Positions 16,435 to 25,307 of a stretch of 59,719 bases of DNA are shown here, in pieces. Numbering within the stretch: the first letter of the stretch is position 1; every line of letters starts with the position of its first letter. Origin of the DNA: Elusimicrobia bacterium GWA2_69_24 (lineage in GTDB: Bacteria > Elusimicrobiota > Elusimicrobia > UBA1565); the NCBI GenBank assembly GCA_001799695.1, contig MGTY01000096.1, positions 1-59,719 on the forward strand, read 5' to 3'. A model generated the notes under the pieces. The model was not told the origin of the DNA. It searched no databases and saw only the letters and a list, made by a program, of their open reading frames with translations. Both the position numbers and the translations under genes were made by a program.

Positions 16435-16845
16435 ATGAGCGGCCGAGTGTTCAGGATCATCCTGTCGGAGCGCCGGTACCGCTTCCAGCCGGAAGCGCTG
16501 CGCGCCCACGCGCCGCGCCGGCCGGGAGTGTACCTCCTCTTGGCCGGGGACGGCGGCGCGCCCAAGGTGCTCTACGTCGGCGCGGCGATCCCGGGGCGCG
16601 GCGAGACCGTCTACGCCGCCCTGGCCGGACACCTGATGGGGAACCTCCGGCCCAACAAGACCGACCTCCTCAAGCACGCGCGGGACCTCTATTTCGAGTT
16701 CCTGGCCGAGGCCGACGTCTCCGCGCCGGAGGACTACCTGGACATCGCCGGCGCGCTCGCCGCCCGGACCCCCCCCTGCATCAAGCCGCCGGGGAAGGGC
16801 TTGGCCTCCGGCAGATACGATTCGGTATCTCTGGAAGTATCATGA
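16435..16845 (+). CDS. GIY-YIG-like protein
   Basis: A 136-residue protein from ATG 16435 (another in-frame ATG lies at 16414). RPGVYLLL, followed after nine residues by KVLYVGAA, has the spacing of the two GIY-YIG strands (here GVY and YVG), and VYAALAGHLMG could be the following helix with an Arg/His position. The C-terminus (DYLDIAGALAARTPPCIKPPG) resembles the tail of such domains. Whether it is an active nuclease is unclear, since the usual catalytic Arg and Glu are not obvious. It is divergent from the zinc-ribbon operon and precedes a small coiled-coil gene. Confidence 0.55.
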   Translation: MSGRVFRIILSERRYRFQPEALRAHAPRRPGVYLLLAGDGGAPKVLYVGAAIPGRGETVYAALAGHLMGNLRPNKTDLLKHARDLYFEFLAEADVSAPEDYLDIAGALAARTPPCIKPPGKGLASGRYDSVSLEVS

Positions 16846-16862
16846 AGGACAGGAGGATGGAC

Positions 16863-17213
16863 ATGAAGAAGCAGAAGAAGGCCGGCGTCACGCTGGTGAA
16901 GGAGATCTCCGCGCTGGGCCGGAAGATGGAGGGCGTGCTCACCGCCGCGGTCCAGAACAAGGAGACCAAGGCCGTGCAGGCCGAACTCTCCCGCTCGGTC
17001 AAGAAGATGGGACAGCGGATCACGGACGCCCTCGACGCCGCCCGCAAGAGCGAGGAGACCCGCCAGCTCCGCCTGCAGGCCGAGAAGGTGTTCATGGTCG
17101 GCAAGAAGGAAGGCGCCGAGGCCGCGCGCAAAGTCCGCTCCAACCTGGTCACCGGACTGCGGGGCCTGGCCAAGGAACTCTCCGGGCTCGCCGGCAAGAT
17201 CGACCAGAAGTAG
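16863..17213 (+). CDS. Small basic helical protein
   Basis: A 116-residue protein from ATG 16863, chosen because AGGAGG at 16851-16856 is spaced six bases from it; in-frame ATGs at 16842 and 16857 are less well placed. It is almost wholly helical, with heptad-like patterns (EISALGRKMEGVLTAAVQ; TRQLRLQAEKVFMVGKKEG; LRGLAKELSGLAGKID) and many lysines. No family is recognised. It could be a coiled-coil or nucleoid-associated protein; neither is shown by the sequence. Confidence 0.65.
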   Translation: MKKQKKAGVTLVKEISALGRKMEGVLTAAVQNKETKAVQAELSRSVKKMGQRITDALDAARKSEETRQLRLQAEKVFMVGKKEGAEAARKVRSNLVTGLRGLAKELSGLAGKIDQK

Positions 17214-17234
17214 CTCCCCGTCGCCGCGGGGAGC
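17213..17234. terminator. Hairpin between convergent genes
   Basis: GCTCCCC (17213-17219) pairs with GGGGAGC (17228-17234) around an eight-base loop, filling the gap between the small helical protein and ptsI, which converge here. There is no T-run on either side, so termination is plausible but not certain. Confidence 0.4.
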
Positions 17235-17241
17235 GGGGGCT

Positions 17242-18978
17242 TCAGCCCTTGCTCCCCGCGCGCAGGAGCTTCATCACCGCCTGGCCGCTCGCCAGCTTCA
17301 GCGCCCGCGGCGCCAGCTTCTCCGACAGGGCCACGCTCGTCGAGCGGATCGAGCTCCGCACCCGCAGGATGCGGCCGGGGACGACGCTGAAGGAGCGCAC
17401 CCCCAGGCCGATCAGGAGCGGGGTGTAGCGTTCGTCGGCGGCCATCTCGCCGCAGAGGGACAATTCCCGGCCCGCCTCCCCCGCCGCCGCGGCCAGCCCC
17501 CGTATCGTCTCCAGCACCGCGGGGTGCAGGGAGTCATAGTACGGGGCCAGCTCGGGGCTGGTCCGGTCGACGGTCAGCAGGTACTGGATGAGGTCGTTGG
17601 TCCCCACGCTCAGGAAATCAACCTCCCGGGCGATGCGCTGGACCATGATGACCGCCGACGGCACCTCGATCATCGCCCCCACCCGGATCGCCTCATCGAA
17701 GCGGATGCCGCTGTAGCGGAGGAACTCCTTGGCCCGGCCCAGGACCGCCTTGGCCGCGACCACGTCTTCCGTCCCGATGACCATGGGCAGGAGCACCCGC
17801 ACCTTCCCGAAGGCGCTCGCCCGGAGGATGGCGCGGAGCTGGGTCTCCAGGATCTCCGGATGGTTCAAAAGCAGGCGCGTGCCCCGGTGCCCGAGCGAGG
17901 GGTTGAGCGTCGCCGGGAGCGGGAAGTACGGCAGGGTCTTGTCCCCTCCCAGGTCGAGCACACGGATGGTGACCTCGCGGGGATTCAGCCGCTCGGACGC
18001 CGTCCGGTAGAATGCGAACTGCTCCTCTTCGGTCGGAAACCGGTCGTGCGCCATGAAGAGGAACTCCGTGCGCAGGAGGCCGATGCCGTCGGCCTTGCAG
18101 TGGTCGACCGTCTCCAGGTCGTCGAGCTTGGCGACATTGGCGCACAGGCGGATGGGGGTCCCGTCGGCGGTGACCGAGGGCAGGTCCGCCAGTCCTTCCA
18201 GGACGTCGTGCTCGGCCTGGCCCTGGGCGCGGCGCTTGTCGTACTCGCGCAGGAGCCGGGGCCCGGGGTTGATGACCACCTTCCCGGTGGTCCCATCCAC
18301 GATGAGCAGGTCCCCGGTCCGGATGCGGGAGCAGGCCCCCTCCACCCCGACCACCAGGGGCACGCCCATGGAGCGGGCCAGGATGGAGGCGTGCGAGGTC
18401 TTGCTCCCCCGCTCGGTGACGAAGCCGGCGACGTTCTGCAGATGCATGTGCGCGGTGGCCGAGGGCAGCAGCTCCTCCCCCACGACGATGGAGCCCTCCG
18501 GGCAGGACAGGGTGTCCCCGCACTGGGTCTTCATCAGGATGGACAGGACGCGGCGCCCCACGTCCCGGATATCGGACGCCCGCGCCTGGAGATAGGGGTC
18601 CTGGATCTCGGAGAACACCTGGGCGAACTTGGCGATGATGTCGGTCAGGGCCGCCTCGACGTTGCGCTTCTCGTGGGAGACCAGGTGCAGGACCTCCTTG
18701 AGCAGCAGCGGGTCCTTCAGCACCAGCGCCTGCGCCGCGAAGATCTCGGCCTCCTGCTTGCCGATCCGGCGCTCCACCCGCTCCCGGAGCGCCAGGAGGT
18801 CCCGCTCGGCGGCCTGGAGCGCGGCGTCGAACTTCTCGAGCTCCGCCCCCACCTCGCTCTCCGCGATGATCCGGCGGGGGACGGTGGAGTAGCAGTCCGC
18901 GACCACCACGAAGGCGATCCCCTGGACCACTCCCGGCGAGACCCCGCGGCCCGACAGCGCGGCTGAGGGATCGCTCAC
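17242..18978 (-). CDS. ptsI: Phosphoenolpyruvate-protein phosphotransferase (Enzyme I)
   Basis: A 578-residue Enzyme I, which takes phosphate from phosphoenolpyruvate and passes it to HPr at the head of the PTS. The domain order is normal: a helical N-terminal domain, the swivelling domain with active-site His196 in GSKTSHASILARSMG, then the PEP-binding barrel with LLRTEFLFM, VRVLDLGGDK, GAMIEVPSAVIM, SVGTNDLIQYLLTVDR and catalytic Cys509 in LCGEMAADERY. No HPr gene or sugar permease is in view, so it may serve a regulatory PTS. Its start overlaps the stop of the upstream exported-protein gene by four bases. Confidence 0.96.
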   Translation of the reverse strand: MSDPSAALSGRGVSPGVVQGIAFVVVADCYSTVPRRIIAESEVGAELEKFDAALQAAERDLLALRERVERRIGKQEAEIFAAQALVLKDPLLLKEVLHLVSHEKRNVEAALTDIIAKFAQVFSEIQDPYLQARASDIRDVGRRVLSILMKTQCGDTLSCPEGSIVVGEELLPSATAHMHLQNVAGFVTERGSKTSHASILARSMGVPLVVGVEGACSRIRTGDLLIVDGTTGKVVINPGPRLLREYDKRRAQGQAEHDVLEGLADLPSVTADGTPIRLCANVAKLDDLETVDHCKADGIGLLRTEFLFMAHDRFPTEEEQFAFYRTASERLNPREVTIRVLDLGGDKTLPYFPLPATLNPSLGHRGTRLLLNHPEILETQLRAILRASAFGKVRVLLPMVIGTEDVVAAKAVLGRAKEFLRYSGIRFDEAIRVGAMIEVPSAVIMVQRIAREVDFLSVGTNDLIQYLLTVDRTSPELAPYYDSLHPAVLETIRGLAAAAGEAGRELSLCGEMAADERYTPLLIGLGVRSFSVVPGRILRVRSSIRSTSVALSEKLAPRALKLASGQAVMKLLRAGSKG

Positions 18979-19547
18979 GTGCCGCGCCGCTCCTCTCCCT
19001 CGTCCAGGTCGCCCCGGGGAGGAACCGAGGGTTCGCCGAGCCCCTGGTCGCCGGGGTCGGCGGCCTCGGGTCGCAGCGGCGGGTTCAGGGGGGCCCGCTC
19101 GAAACGCTCCGTATACCGGAAACGCGCCTCCCCGTCCTCGCTGTAGATGGCCTTATCCGACACCTTCCACTCCTTCTTCTCCTTCCGCAGGCCGAAATCC
19201 ACGAAGATGGGGACGTCCTTCTCGCCGAACTCGGGGTCTCCCCGCTCCACGAACTCCGCCCGGAGGATAAGCCGGTCCGCGGCCGGCCGGGCCACCGGGG
19301 TGGACTGCACGACCTTGAACTCGAGGTAGCGCATCTCGATGAGCTCGTCGTCCTGGATGGGATAGAGGGCCTCGTTCTCGCGCGCCAGGACCCGGATGTG
19401 CCGTTCCAGGTCCGCCTTGGCGGCGGCCAGTGCCGCATCGGGAGCGGCTCCCTTCTTGGGAGCCTCCGCCGCGGATAGACCCAGCAAAAGGACGAACGGC
19501 AAGGCCGCCGACGCGACTACCCGCTTCCTCATCTTCCCCCCGATCAT
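18975..19547 (-). CDS. Exported protein of unknown function upstream of ptsI
   Basis: A 190-residue protein from ATG 19547. The start is supported by GATAAT lying exactly six bases upstream. After MIGGKMRKR comes a signal peptide (VVASAALPFVLLLGLSAAEA). The mature protein is charged, with a mixed alpha/beta part (ALYPIQDDELIEMRYLEFKV, VPIFVDFGLRKEKKEWKV) and an acidic, proline-rich tail. No family is recognised. It overlaps ptsI by four bases and is probably the first gene of that transcript. An export signal next to a cytosolic PTS enzyme is an odd pairing. Confidence 0.7.
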   Translation of the reverse strand: MIGGKMRKRVVASAALPFVLLLGLSAAEAPKKGAAPDAALAAAKADLERHIRVLARENEALYPIQDDELIEMRYLEFKVVQSTPVARPAADRLILRAEFVERGDPEFGEKDVPIFVDFGLRKEKKEWKVSDKAIYSEDGEARFRYTERFERAPLNPPLRPEAADPGDQGLGEPSVPPRGDLDEGEERRGT

Positions 19548-19553
19548 CACAGG

Positions 19554-19559
19554 ATTATC
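19554..19559 (-). promoter_or_regulatory. -10 box for the gene starting at 19547, leaderless type
   Basis: GATAAT on the minus strand, then CCTGTG, then ATG. A TTGCGC 16 bases further upstream could be the -35 element. Confidence 0.55.
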
Positions 19560-19622
19560 CAACATTTGTGGGCGCGCGCAACACGCGCGCAACATCGTCT
19601 GGCCCCCGCCGCGGCAATCGTC

Positions 19623-19628
19623 TATACT
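19623..19628 (+). promoter_or_regulatory. -10 box for the HSP90-like/WD40 gene
   Basis: TATACT seven bases before the ATG at 19636, again placing the transcription start at or within a base of the start codon. No good -35 match is seen. Confidence 0.5.
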
Positions 19629-19635
19629 TCCGGCT

Positions 19636-22449
19636 ATGGGGGAACCCGCCCCGAAGCCGGCCCCGGAGGACTCCGACGCCGTCCTGGTCGAGACCGGGGC
19701 GTTCCGCGTCGACCGCTCGCGCGCGCTCGACAAGATCATGCGCTTCCAGCTCCCGGACCCCGGGATGTTCCTCCTGCCCTGGGTCCGCGCCGCGGTGGCG
19801 AGCGGCGCCACGGCCGTCTGGTTCCGCCGCGTCTCCGGCGGCATCGAGCTGCGCTGCGACGGCCGGCCCTGGACGCGCAAGGAGCTGTCGGACCCCTACC
19901 GGCACCTCTTCGAGGCGGAAGCGGACAGCGAACGCGGCCGGCATCTCGCGGTCGGCCTCCTGGGGGCCCTGCGCCTGAAACCCCGGCGCATCACCGTGGT
20001 CTCCGGCGCAGGCGCCGCGCGCACGGCCCTGGCGACGCGCTCCCTCGCCGAAGAGACCCTGAGCGAACGCCGCGAGCCGGGGGAGAAGAACACGGTGCTC
20101 ACCGTCGAATGGGGCGGCTGGCCCGCCCGGCCGCCTTCCCCCGACCCGGCCTCCTACCTCATGGACCGCTGCGGCCTGTCCCCGATCCCCATCTGGGTCG
20201 ACGAACGGGAGGTCCCCCGGCTCGGGCCCGCCGGCGACCCCTACGGCCTGTATTTCGAGGAAGAACTGGCCCGCGGCTGGCTCTCGGTGCCGCATCTGCC
20301 CGCGCCCGCGACGCGCCTGGAGGCCTACACCCTGGGCGTCTACATCAACGACGGCTTGGAGTTCACTCTCCCCAAGGTGCAGACCCTGGGCGGGATCCAT
20401 TGCGACGCCTTCCGGCTCAACGCCTCCCAGAGCGGCGTCGTGCGCGACGAGACCTTCGACCGCGTGCGGGAACTGGCGGCGCGCCGCTCCCTGGAACTGC
20501 TGGATAAGGCGGCGGCGCGGCACACGCTGGATTTTCCCCTGGCCGTGCGCCTCATCCTGGATGGGGGATTGGACTCGCTCTGGCGGCGCATGGTCGGGGG
20601 CGACGAAGCCGGAGCCGCCGCGCCGCGGATGTGGCGCCGGGCCCTGTGGGCGGTTTCCGGTGTGGACGCGGGCGTGCGCGCGGACCTGTTGGAACGCCTG
20701 CGCCGGAGCGCGCGCGTGACCGCCTGGCTCCGGGAAGCCTGCACCCGGCTCCTCCCCGCCGCGGGCCCGGAGCCCGACGACCCCATCCTGCTCCGGCTCC
20801 GGGCTACCCCGCTCCATTTCGACTCGGACGGGCAGACCTTCAGCTGGGCCCGGCTGCAGGAGCTCGGGCTCTCCCCGAAAGGGGATCCGCTGAGCTCCCC
20901 GGCGAAGGGGACCAGTTGGGCGGGCGGGCCCGCCTCCCGCAGCCTCCGGGAACTCGCGGCCGCGGGCCGCCGCTTCACCGAGGCCGCGGCCATCGGCGTC
21001 GCCCTGGACATCGCCCGGGAACCGGGCTTCCTCCGCTCGAGCCGGATCGACCCCGACACCGTGCTCGTCGCGGAGGACGGGCGGGCGTCCCTGGCCGAGA
21101 GCACCCCAGCGGGGACGGCCGCGGCCGAGGGGGCCAGCGCGGCCTTGGGAAAGGCCCTTTTCTTCCTCCTCACCCGCAAGGAATCGGGAAAGGGGACTCC
21201 GCCCTCCGCCTCCGCCCTGGCTGCTGAGCTGGGGATCTCGAAACCCTTCGCCGCCGTACTGAGCCGCATGCTCCGCGGGCAAACCCCGGACCAGGCCCCG
21301 AAACGCCTGCGCCGGGAACTCTCCGCGGCGCTCTCCGGAAGGCTCCCGGGACCGGTGCTGGCACAGCGCCTCGCCGCGACCGCGCTCTCCCTCGCCGCAT
21401 TCCTGGTCCTGAGCTCGTTCCTATATCGGGCCTGGCAGGACCGCGGCTGGAACCTACCGGACCGCGTCCTCCCCGCCCAGGAAAACCATTCTCCCGCCTT
21501 GTCCTTCAGCCCGGACGGCGGCCTGCTGGCTTCCGGCGAAAAGAACAAGGTCCGGGTCTGGAACACCCGGTCCTGGACCGAGGTCGCCGTGCTCGACATC
21601 CCCGTCTTCAGCCACCACCCCACCGGGTTCGTCGAAGCGCTGGCGTTCCGCCCGGACGGCAAGTCGATCGCCGTGGGCGCCACGCATTGGGCGGACGACA
21701 AGTCGGCGGTGAGCTCCGTGCGCGTATTGGAACTCGCCGCGAAACGGGTCCTGTTCCAATCCGGGATCTGGTCCGGCGCCCTCAGCGGCCTGGACTTCAG
21801 CCCGGACGGCGGCCTGCTGGCCCTGAGCACCAACGAGTGGGACCAGGCCGGACAGCGCTACCGCGAAGGCCGGGCCTGGATCGTGGACCTGGATGGCGGC
21901 GCGATCCGCCACAACTTCGCGCGCGGCGGGGCGCCGATACGGACCCTCCGCTTCACCTCCGACGGCAAGCTCCTCTACGGCGCCCCCACCAAGCTCTTCC
22001 TGCACGACTGGCTCGACGGAGAGCCGGACCGAGCGGTGGCCGACGGCCCCGAGCAGGTCGGGAGCAGTCCCTTCTCCTTCCATCCGGAGCGGAACCTCAT
22101 CGCGATCCCGTCGCAGTGGAACGAGTACGTGGGGGTCCGCGGGATGGACGGAAGACTAGTCGCGCACCTGAACCTCGAGATCCAGAAGCTCGAGTACCGG
22201 AGCTTCACCCCCGGAGCCTTCAGCGGCGATGGCCGGCGCTACGCCGCGCCTCTCACGCTCCGGGGCCTGCGCGGCGTGGTCGTATGGGAGACCGCTTACT
22301 GGATGCCCATCCGGCGCCTGCGCTGCCGCCCGCCGATGATCAACCCGGTGGTCTGGTCCGTGGCCCTGAACCGCGACGGCACCCTGCTCGCCGCCTGCGT
22401 GGGCAATGACCGCGACTCCCGGGTACACCTATGGGAGCTGCCGAAATGA
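19636..22449 (+). CDS. Membrane protein: HSP90/GHKL-like N-terminus, WD40-like propeller C-terminus
   Basis: A 937-residue protein from ATG 19636. The N-terminal part (LDKIMRFQLPDPGMFLLPWV, ELRCDGRPWTRKELSDPY, GRHLAVGLLGALRL) has the look of a degenerate HSP90/GHKL ATPase fold. Around residues 440-570 a segment resembles a protein-kinase C-lobe without catalytic residues (SSRIDPDTVLVAEDGRASL). A single membrane helix (AATALSLAAFLVLSSFLY, about residue 578-598) is preceded by basic residues, so the N-terminus should be cytoplasmic. The rest is a beta-propeller with repeated FSPDGGLLA-type strands (ALSFSPDGGLLASGEKNKVR, LDFSPDGGLLALSTN). It overlaps the next gene by four bases. A sensor or signalling role is inferred from the layout; the biochemical function is unknown. 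Confidence 0.75.
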   Translation: MGEPAPKPAPEDSDAVLVETGAFRVDRSRALDKIMRFQLPDPGMFLLPWVRAAVASGATAVWFRRVSGGIELRCDGRPWTRKELSDPYRHLFEAEADSERGRHLAVGLLGALRLKPRRITVVSGAGAARTALATRSLAEETLSERREPGEKNTVLTVEWGGWPARPPSPDPASYLMDRCGLSPIPIWVDEREVPRLGPAGDPYGLYFEEELARGWLSVPHLPAPATRLEAYTLGVYINDGLEFTLPKVQTLGGIHCDAFRLNASQSGVVRDETFDRVRELAARRSLELLDKAAARHTLDFPLAVRLILDGGLDSLWRRMVGGDEAGAAAPRMWRRALWAVSGVDAGVRADLLERLRRSARVTAWLREACTRLLPAAGPEPDDPILLRLRATPLHFDSDGQTFSWARLQELGLSPKGDPLSSPAKGTSWAGGPASRSLRELAAAGRRFTEAAAIGVALDIAREPGFLRSSRIDPDTVLVAEDGRASLAESTPAGTAAAEGASAALGKALFFLLTRKESGKGTPPSASALAAELGISKPFAAVLSRMLRGQTPDQAPKRLRRELSAALSGRLPGPVLAQRLAATALSLAAFLVLSSFLYRAWQDRGWNLPDRVLPAQENHSPALSFSPDGGLLASGEKNKVRVWNTRSWTEVAVLDIPVFSHHPTGFVEALAFRPDGKSIAVGATHWADDKSAVSSVRVLELAAKRVLFQSGIWSGALSGLDFSPDGGLLALSTNEWDQAGQRYREGRAWIVDLDGGAIRHNFARGGAPIRTLRFTSDGKLLYGAPTKLFLHDWLDGEPDRAVADGPEQVGSSPFSFHPERNLIAIPSQWNEYVGVRGMDGRLVAHLNLEIQKLEYRSFTPGAFSGDGRRYAAPLTLRGLRGVVVWETAYWMPIRRLRCRPPMINPVVWSVALNRDGTLLAACVGNDRDSRVHLWELPK

Positions 22450-23798
22450 CCCCGCCCACCGCCCGCTTCCAGATGGTGCGCGAGCTGCCGTCCGAGGGCG
22501 GGACCGCCGCGGCCCTGGTCCGCGACATGCGGACGGGCAGACTCTGCGTGTTCAAGACCGCATCGGAGCCGGCCGCGGTCCGGCGTCTGGAAGCCATGGC
22601 CGGGGTGCTCCGCCATCACCCGCTCCACGGCGCGCCCTCCTTCGTGGAGCTCTTCCCGGCGGAGGGCGGAGGCGGCGTGTGCCTCGTGCGCGAGCACGCG
22701 GACGGCGAGACCCTGGCCGACCGGTTAGGAACCGGAGGCTCGCTCACGGAATCCGAGGCGGCCCGCATCGCGGCCGCGGCACTGGTGACGCTGGGGGAAC
22801 TGCATTCCCTCCATCCCCCGGCGGTACACGGGAGCCTGAGCCCGGCCAACATCCTCCTCACCCCGGGAGGCGGCGTCCTCCTGCTCGATCCCCTGGGCGA
22901 AGGCCTCTCTCCTGCCGCGGACCTGCGCGCCCTGGCCGACGCCCTGCAGGCCGCGCTGCCCGGGACCCCCTCCGACGACTTCGCGCGACTCCTCTCCCGC
23001 CTGTCCCAGGCCGGCGAGAAACCCGGCTTCCGCTCCGCGGCCGAAGCCCGGGCGGCGTTCGCGGCCTGGCGCGGCACCCCCGGCTCCCAGCACCGGGACG
23101 GCCGCCGCACCGGGAAGCCGCTGTTCACCGCGCGCAACCTCCTCCTGGCGGCGCTCGTCCTGCTCGGCTCCTTCTGGATCGGGATCAAGGTGCGCTTCGA
23201 GGTCCTGCCGGAGCGACGGGCCCGAGAAAGGGTCCTAGGCACGGCCGTGGCTCCCAAGGATCCCCGCTGCCGAGCGATCCTCGCACCGCGACCCGCCCTC
23301 GCCAGCAATCTCCTCCGCGACCCGGGCCTCGAGAACCTATGCGGCTGGAACGCGACCCCTCGTCGGCCGGCGCTCCTCTCTTGGAAGGATTCCTGCTTCA
23401 CCGGGCAGGCCTGCGCGCGCCTGAGCCAGGCGGAGGACGAACTCTTCCAGGATGTGGACGTATCCGCCCTGAGCCCCTGGATACGGACGGGGCGGGCCGT
23501 GGTCACTTTCCAAGCCCACATGCGCACCGACGGCCCGCGCCAGACCGGCAACCCCTACCTCTGGGGCTACGCCATGCGCAGCGAACAGGACTGGGTCTAT
23601 CTGGGCCCCACCCAGCCGGAGAGATCGCGGGCCTGGATGCGGCGCGGGGGCACCTGGAACCTGCCCCCGGAGACCAAGGCCATCCGCATCATGCTCAAGA
23701 AGAACAACGCCCGCGGCGCCTTCCTGTCCAACAACGCCTACTTCGACGACATCGCCGTCATCGTGAACCACTCCGGCCCGCCCCCCGCGACCCCGTAA
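22446..23798 (+). CDS. Membrane pseudokinase with extracytoplasmic carbohydrate-binding-like domain
   Basis: A 450-residue protein. The first 205 residues follow the protein kinase fold: CVFKTA holds the ATP-site lysine position, but the catalytic loop reads VHGSLSPANILL instead of HRDLKPxN, so the catalytic Asp and Lys are both Ser, and the metal loop is LLDPLG. It is therefore a pseudokinase. One membrane helix follows (LLLAALVLLGSFWIGIKV, near residue 232). The C-terminal domain (LLRDPGLENLCGW ... AYFDDIAVIV) resembles CBM4/9-type carbohydrate-binding domains and would face outward. The start codon overlaps the stop of the HSP90-like/WD40 gene (ATGA), so the two products likely act together at the membrane. 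Confidence 0.78.
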   Translation: MTPPTARFQMVRELPSEGGTAAALVRDMRTGRLCVFKTASEPAAVRRLEAMAGVLRHHPLHGAPSFVELFPAEGGGGVCLVREHADGETLADRLGTGGSLTESEAARIAAAALVTLGELHSLHPPAVHGSLSPANILLTPGGGVLLLDPLGEGLSPAADLRALADALQAALPGTPSDDFARLLSRLSQAGEKPGFRSAAEARAAFAAWRGTPGSQHRDGRRTGKPLFTARNLLLAALVLLGSFWIGIKVRFEVLPERRARERVLGTAVAPKDPRCRAILAPRPALASNLLRDPGLENLCGWNATPRRPALLSWKDSCFTGQACARLSQAEDELFQDVDVSALSPWIRTGRAVVTFQAHMRTDGPRQTGNPYLWGYAMRSEQDWVYLGPTQPERSRAWMRRGGTWNLPPETKAIRIMLKKNNARGAFLSNNAYFDDIAVIVNHSGPPPATP

Positions 23799-23881
23799 GG
23801 CGGAAGACTTAATGTCCCGACTCACGGCAGAAGCTGCCGCGGGTCTAAGATCGCAGGATGCGGTCTTATAGCCCAGCCATG

Positions 23882-23905
23882 AAAAAGCCCCCCTTGCGGA
23901 GGGCT
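23882..23905 (-). terminator. Intrinsic terminator of the tRNA-Val gene
   Basis: On the minus strand AGCCCTCC-GCAA-GGGGGGCT forms an eight-pair stem with a tetraloop (one G-T pair), followed directly by TTTTT. It lies just after the 3' end of the tRNA. Confidence 0.85.
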
Positions 23906-23909
23906 GAGA

Positions 23910-23984
23910 TGGTGGGCAGTACAGGATTTGAACCTGTGACCCCTGTCGTGTGAGGACAGTGCTCTACCGCTGAGCTAACTGCCC
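23910..23984 (-). tRNA. tRNA-Val (anticodon CAC)
   Basis: A complete cloverleaf of 75 bases with encoded CCA: acceptor stem GGGCAGT/ACTGCCC, D arm GCTCAGCGGTAGAGC, anticodon stem CTGTC/GACAG around CTCACAC, and T arm with GGTTCAAATCC. The anticodon CAC reads GUG valine codons. A TATAAT at 24004-23999 lies 15 bases upstream of the 5' end. Confidence 0.96.
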
Positions 23985-24074
23985 GAAAGCGGTTTCAAAT
24001 TATAGCAATTTCAGGCTCCGGCGGCTCCGCCCGGCGGACCTGGCCCTGACCGTCGGGCCAGTCAATATGGCGCG

Positions 24075-25268
24075 TCAGTCGAAGATCCCCGTCGGGTCGG
24101 TCAGGAAGAACTCTTCCAGCGCCATGCCGGAGTGCCCCACGATGAACGGGTGGGCCTTGGGATTCTTGCGCAGAAACGCAGCGAGGCCCCGGCCAGGGCG
24201 GTCTCGGCCGGATTTGACCTCGATGGCCCAGGTCTTTCGTGGAGATTTGACTACAAAATCCACCTCGTCGTTCCTGTCGCGCCAATAATGAATCTGATGG
24301 GTCAGGCGATCCAACCCGTTGAGGAGATGCGCCCCAGCCGCATTTTCAACCAAGCGCCCCCACCAGGGCAGGTCCTGCCGGGCCTGCGTGAAACCGCTGC
24401 CAAGATAGGCGGTCACAAGCGCGTTGTTCCAAAACACCAGTTTCGGGCTTCCAGCCCGCTTGCGTCCGCGCCCGCTCCGGTAGGAGTCCAAGCCGCTGAT
24501 CAGGAAGGCGGTTCCGAGTAAATGCAGATAATGCGCCAGGGTGGTCGTGTTGCCTGCGTCCTGGAGCTGCCCCAGCATCTTGTTGTAGGACAGGATCTCC
24601 GCGGGATGGGAAACCGCCAATCCGAAAAGATGCCTCAACAGGGCCGGTTTTGCGACCGTCGCCAGTTGGAGGATGTCGCGGGAGAGCGCGGTTTCAATGA
24701 GGGAATCCGTGATATAGCGGCGCCAGGATGCTTCGTCATCTCTTAATCGGGCGGCGCCGGGATAGCCTCCGAAGAACACCCATTCATCCAGGCCCCAGCC
24801 GAAAGCTCGGCGCATCTCGGCAAAGCCCCAGTGATTGCAGCGGTGGGTAATGAATCGTCCGGTCAGGCTATCCGAAAGTCCTTTCTGCATGAGCAGCGTG
24901 GAGGAGCCAAGCAATAAGACCTTGATCCCTTTGCGCTCACGCTGCTCCTTGTCCCACAGCAGCTTGATGACCTCGCTCCAACCTCTGACCTTCTGGACCT
25001 CATCCAAGACCAGCAGGACTTTCCGGCCGCCGGCGCGGTGGGAGATGGCATTGGCCCATTGGGAATGGATCCATTCCGGCCCCGGCGGCAGAGGCGCGTC
25101 GGCTGCCGCGAAGACCGTGTCTCCTTCCCAGGCTGCCGCAGCCTGGGTCGCGGCCGTGGTCTTGCCTGATTGGCGCGGGCCGGTGATGACATGAAGAAAA
25201 GGCAGATCCCGGCCGAAGGCCTGTTTTATTTCCGCGACCAGGGGACGCTGATAGGAGTCTTTATGCAT
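24075..25268 (-). CDS. AAA-family ATPase with DUF4143 domain
   Basis: A 397-residue protein of the AAA_14/DUF4143 family. The Walker A motif is GPRQSGKTTAATQ (near residue 32) and the Walker B is KVLLVLDEVQKV. The middle has WSEVIKLLWDKEQ and LLLGSSTLLMQKGLSDSLTGRF, and the C-terminal half carries the family end HQIHYWRDRNDEVDFVV with AIEVKSGR, a PD-(D/E)XK-like EVK element. Members are common, patchily distributed and often duplicated; their function is not settled, with links to mobile elements and defence suggested. It is preceded by a perfect TATAAT and by a 7-base inverted repeat in the promoter zone. It is less GC-rich than its neighbours, consistent with transfer. Confidence 0.9.
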   Translation of the reverse strand: MHKDSYQRPLVAEIKQAFGRDLPFLHVITGPRQSGKTTAATQAAAAWEGDTVFAAADAPLPPGPEWIHSQWANAISHRAGGRKVLLVLDEVQKVRGWSEVIKLLWDKEQRERKGIKVLLLGSSTLLMQKGLSDSLTGRFITHRCNHWGFAEMRRAFGWGLDEWVFFGGYPGAARLRDDEASWRRYITDSLIETALSRDILQLATVAKPALLRHLFGLAVSHPAEILSYNKMLGQLQDAGNTTTLAHYLHLLGTAFLISGLDSYRSGRGRKRAGSPKLVFWNNALVTAYLGSGFTQARQDLPWWGRLVENAAGAHLLNGLDRLTHQIHYWRDRNDEVDFVVKSPRKTWAIEVKSGRDRPGRGLAAFLRKNPKAHPFIVGHSGMALEEFFLTDPTGIFD

Positions 25269-25307
25269 GCCGGCCTGTTCGCATATTATAGCATTCGATG
25301 AGATAAA

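Noticed and set aside
23825..23845. Hairpin CGGCAG-AAG-CTGCCG after the pseudokinase gene as a terminator
   Set aside because: The stem is short, the loop has three bases and no T-run follows, so I did not list it as a feature.
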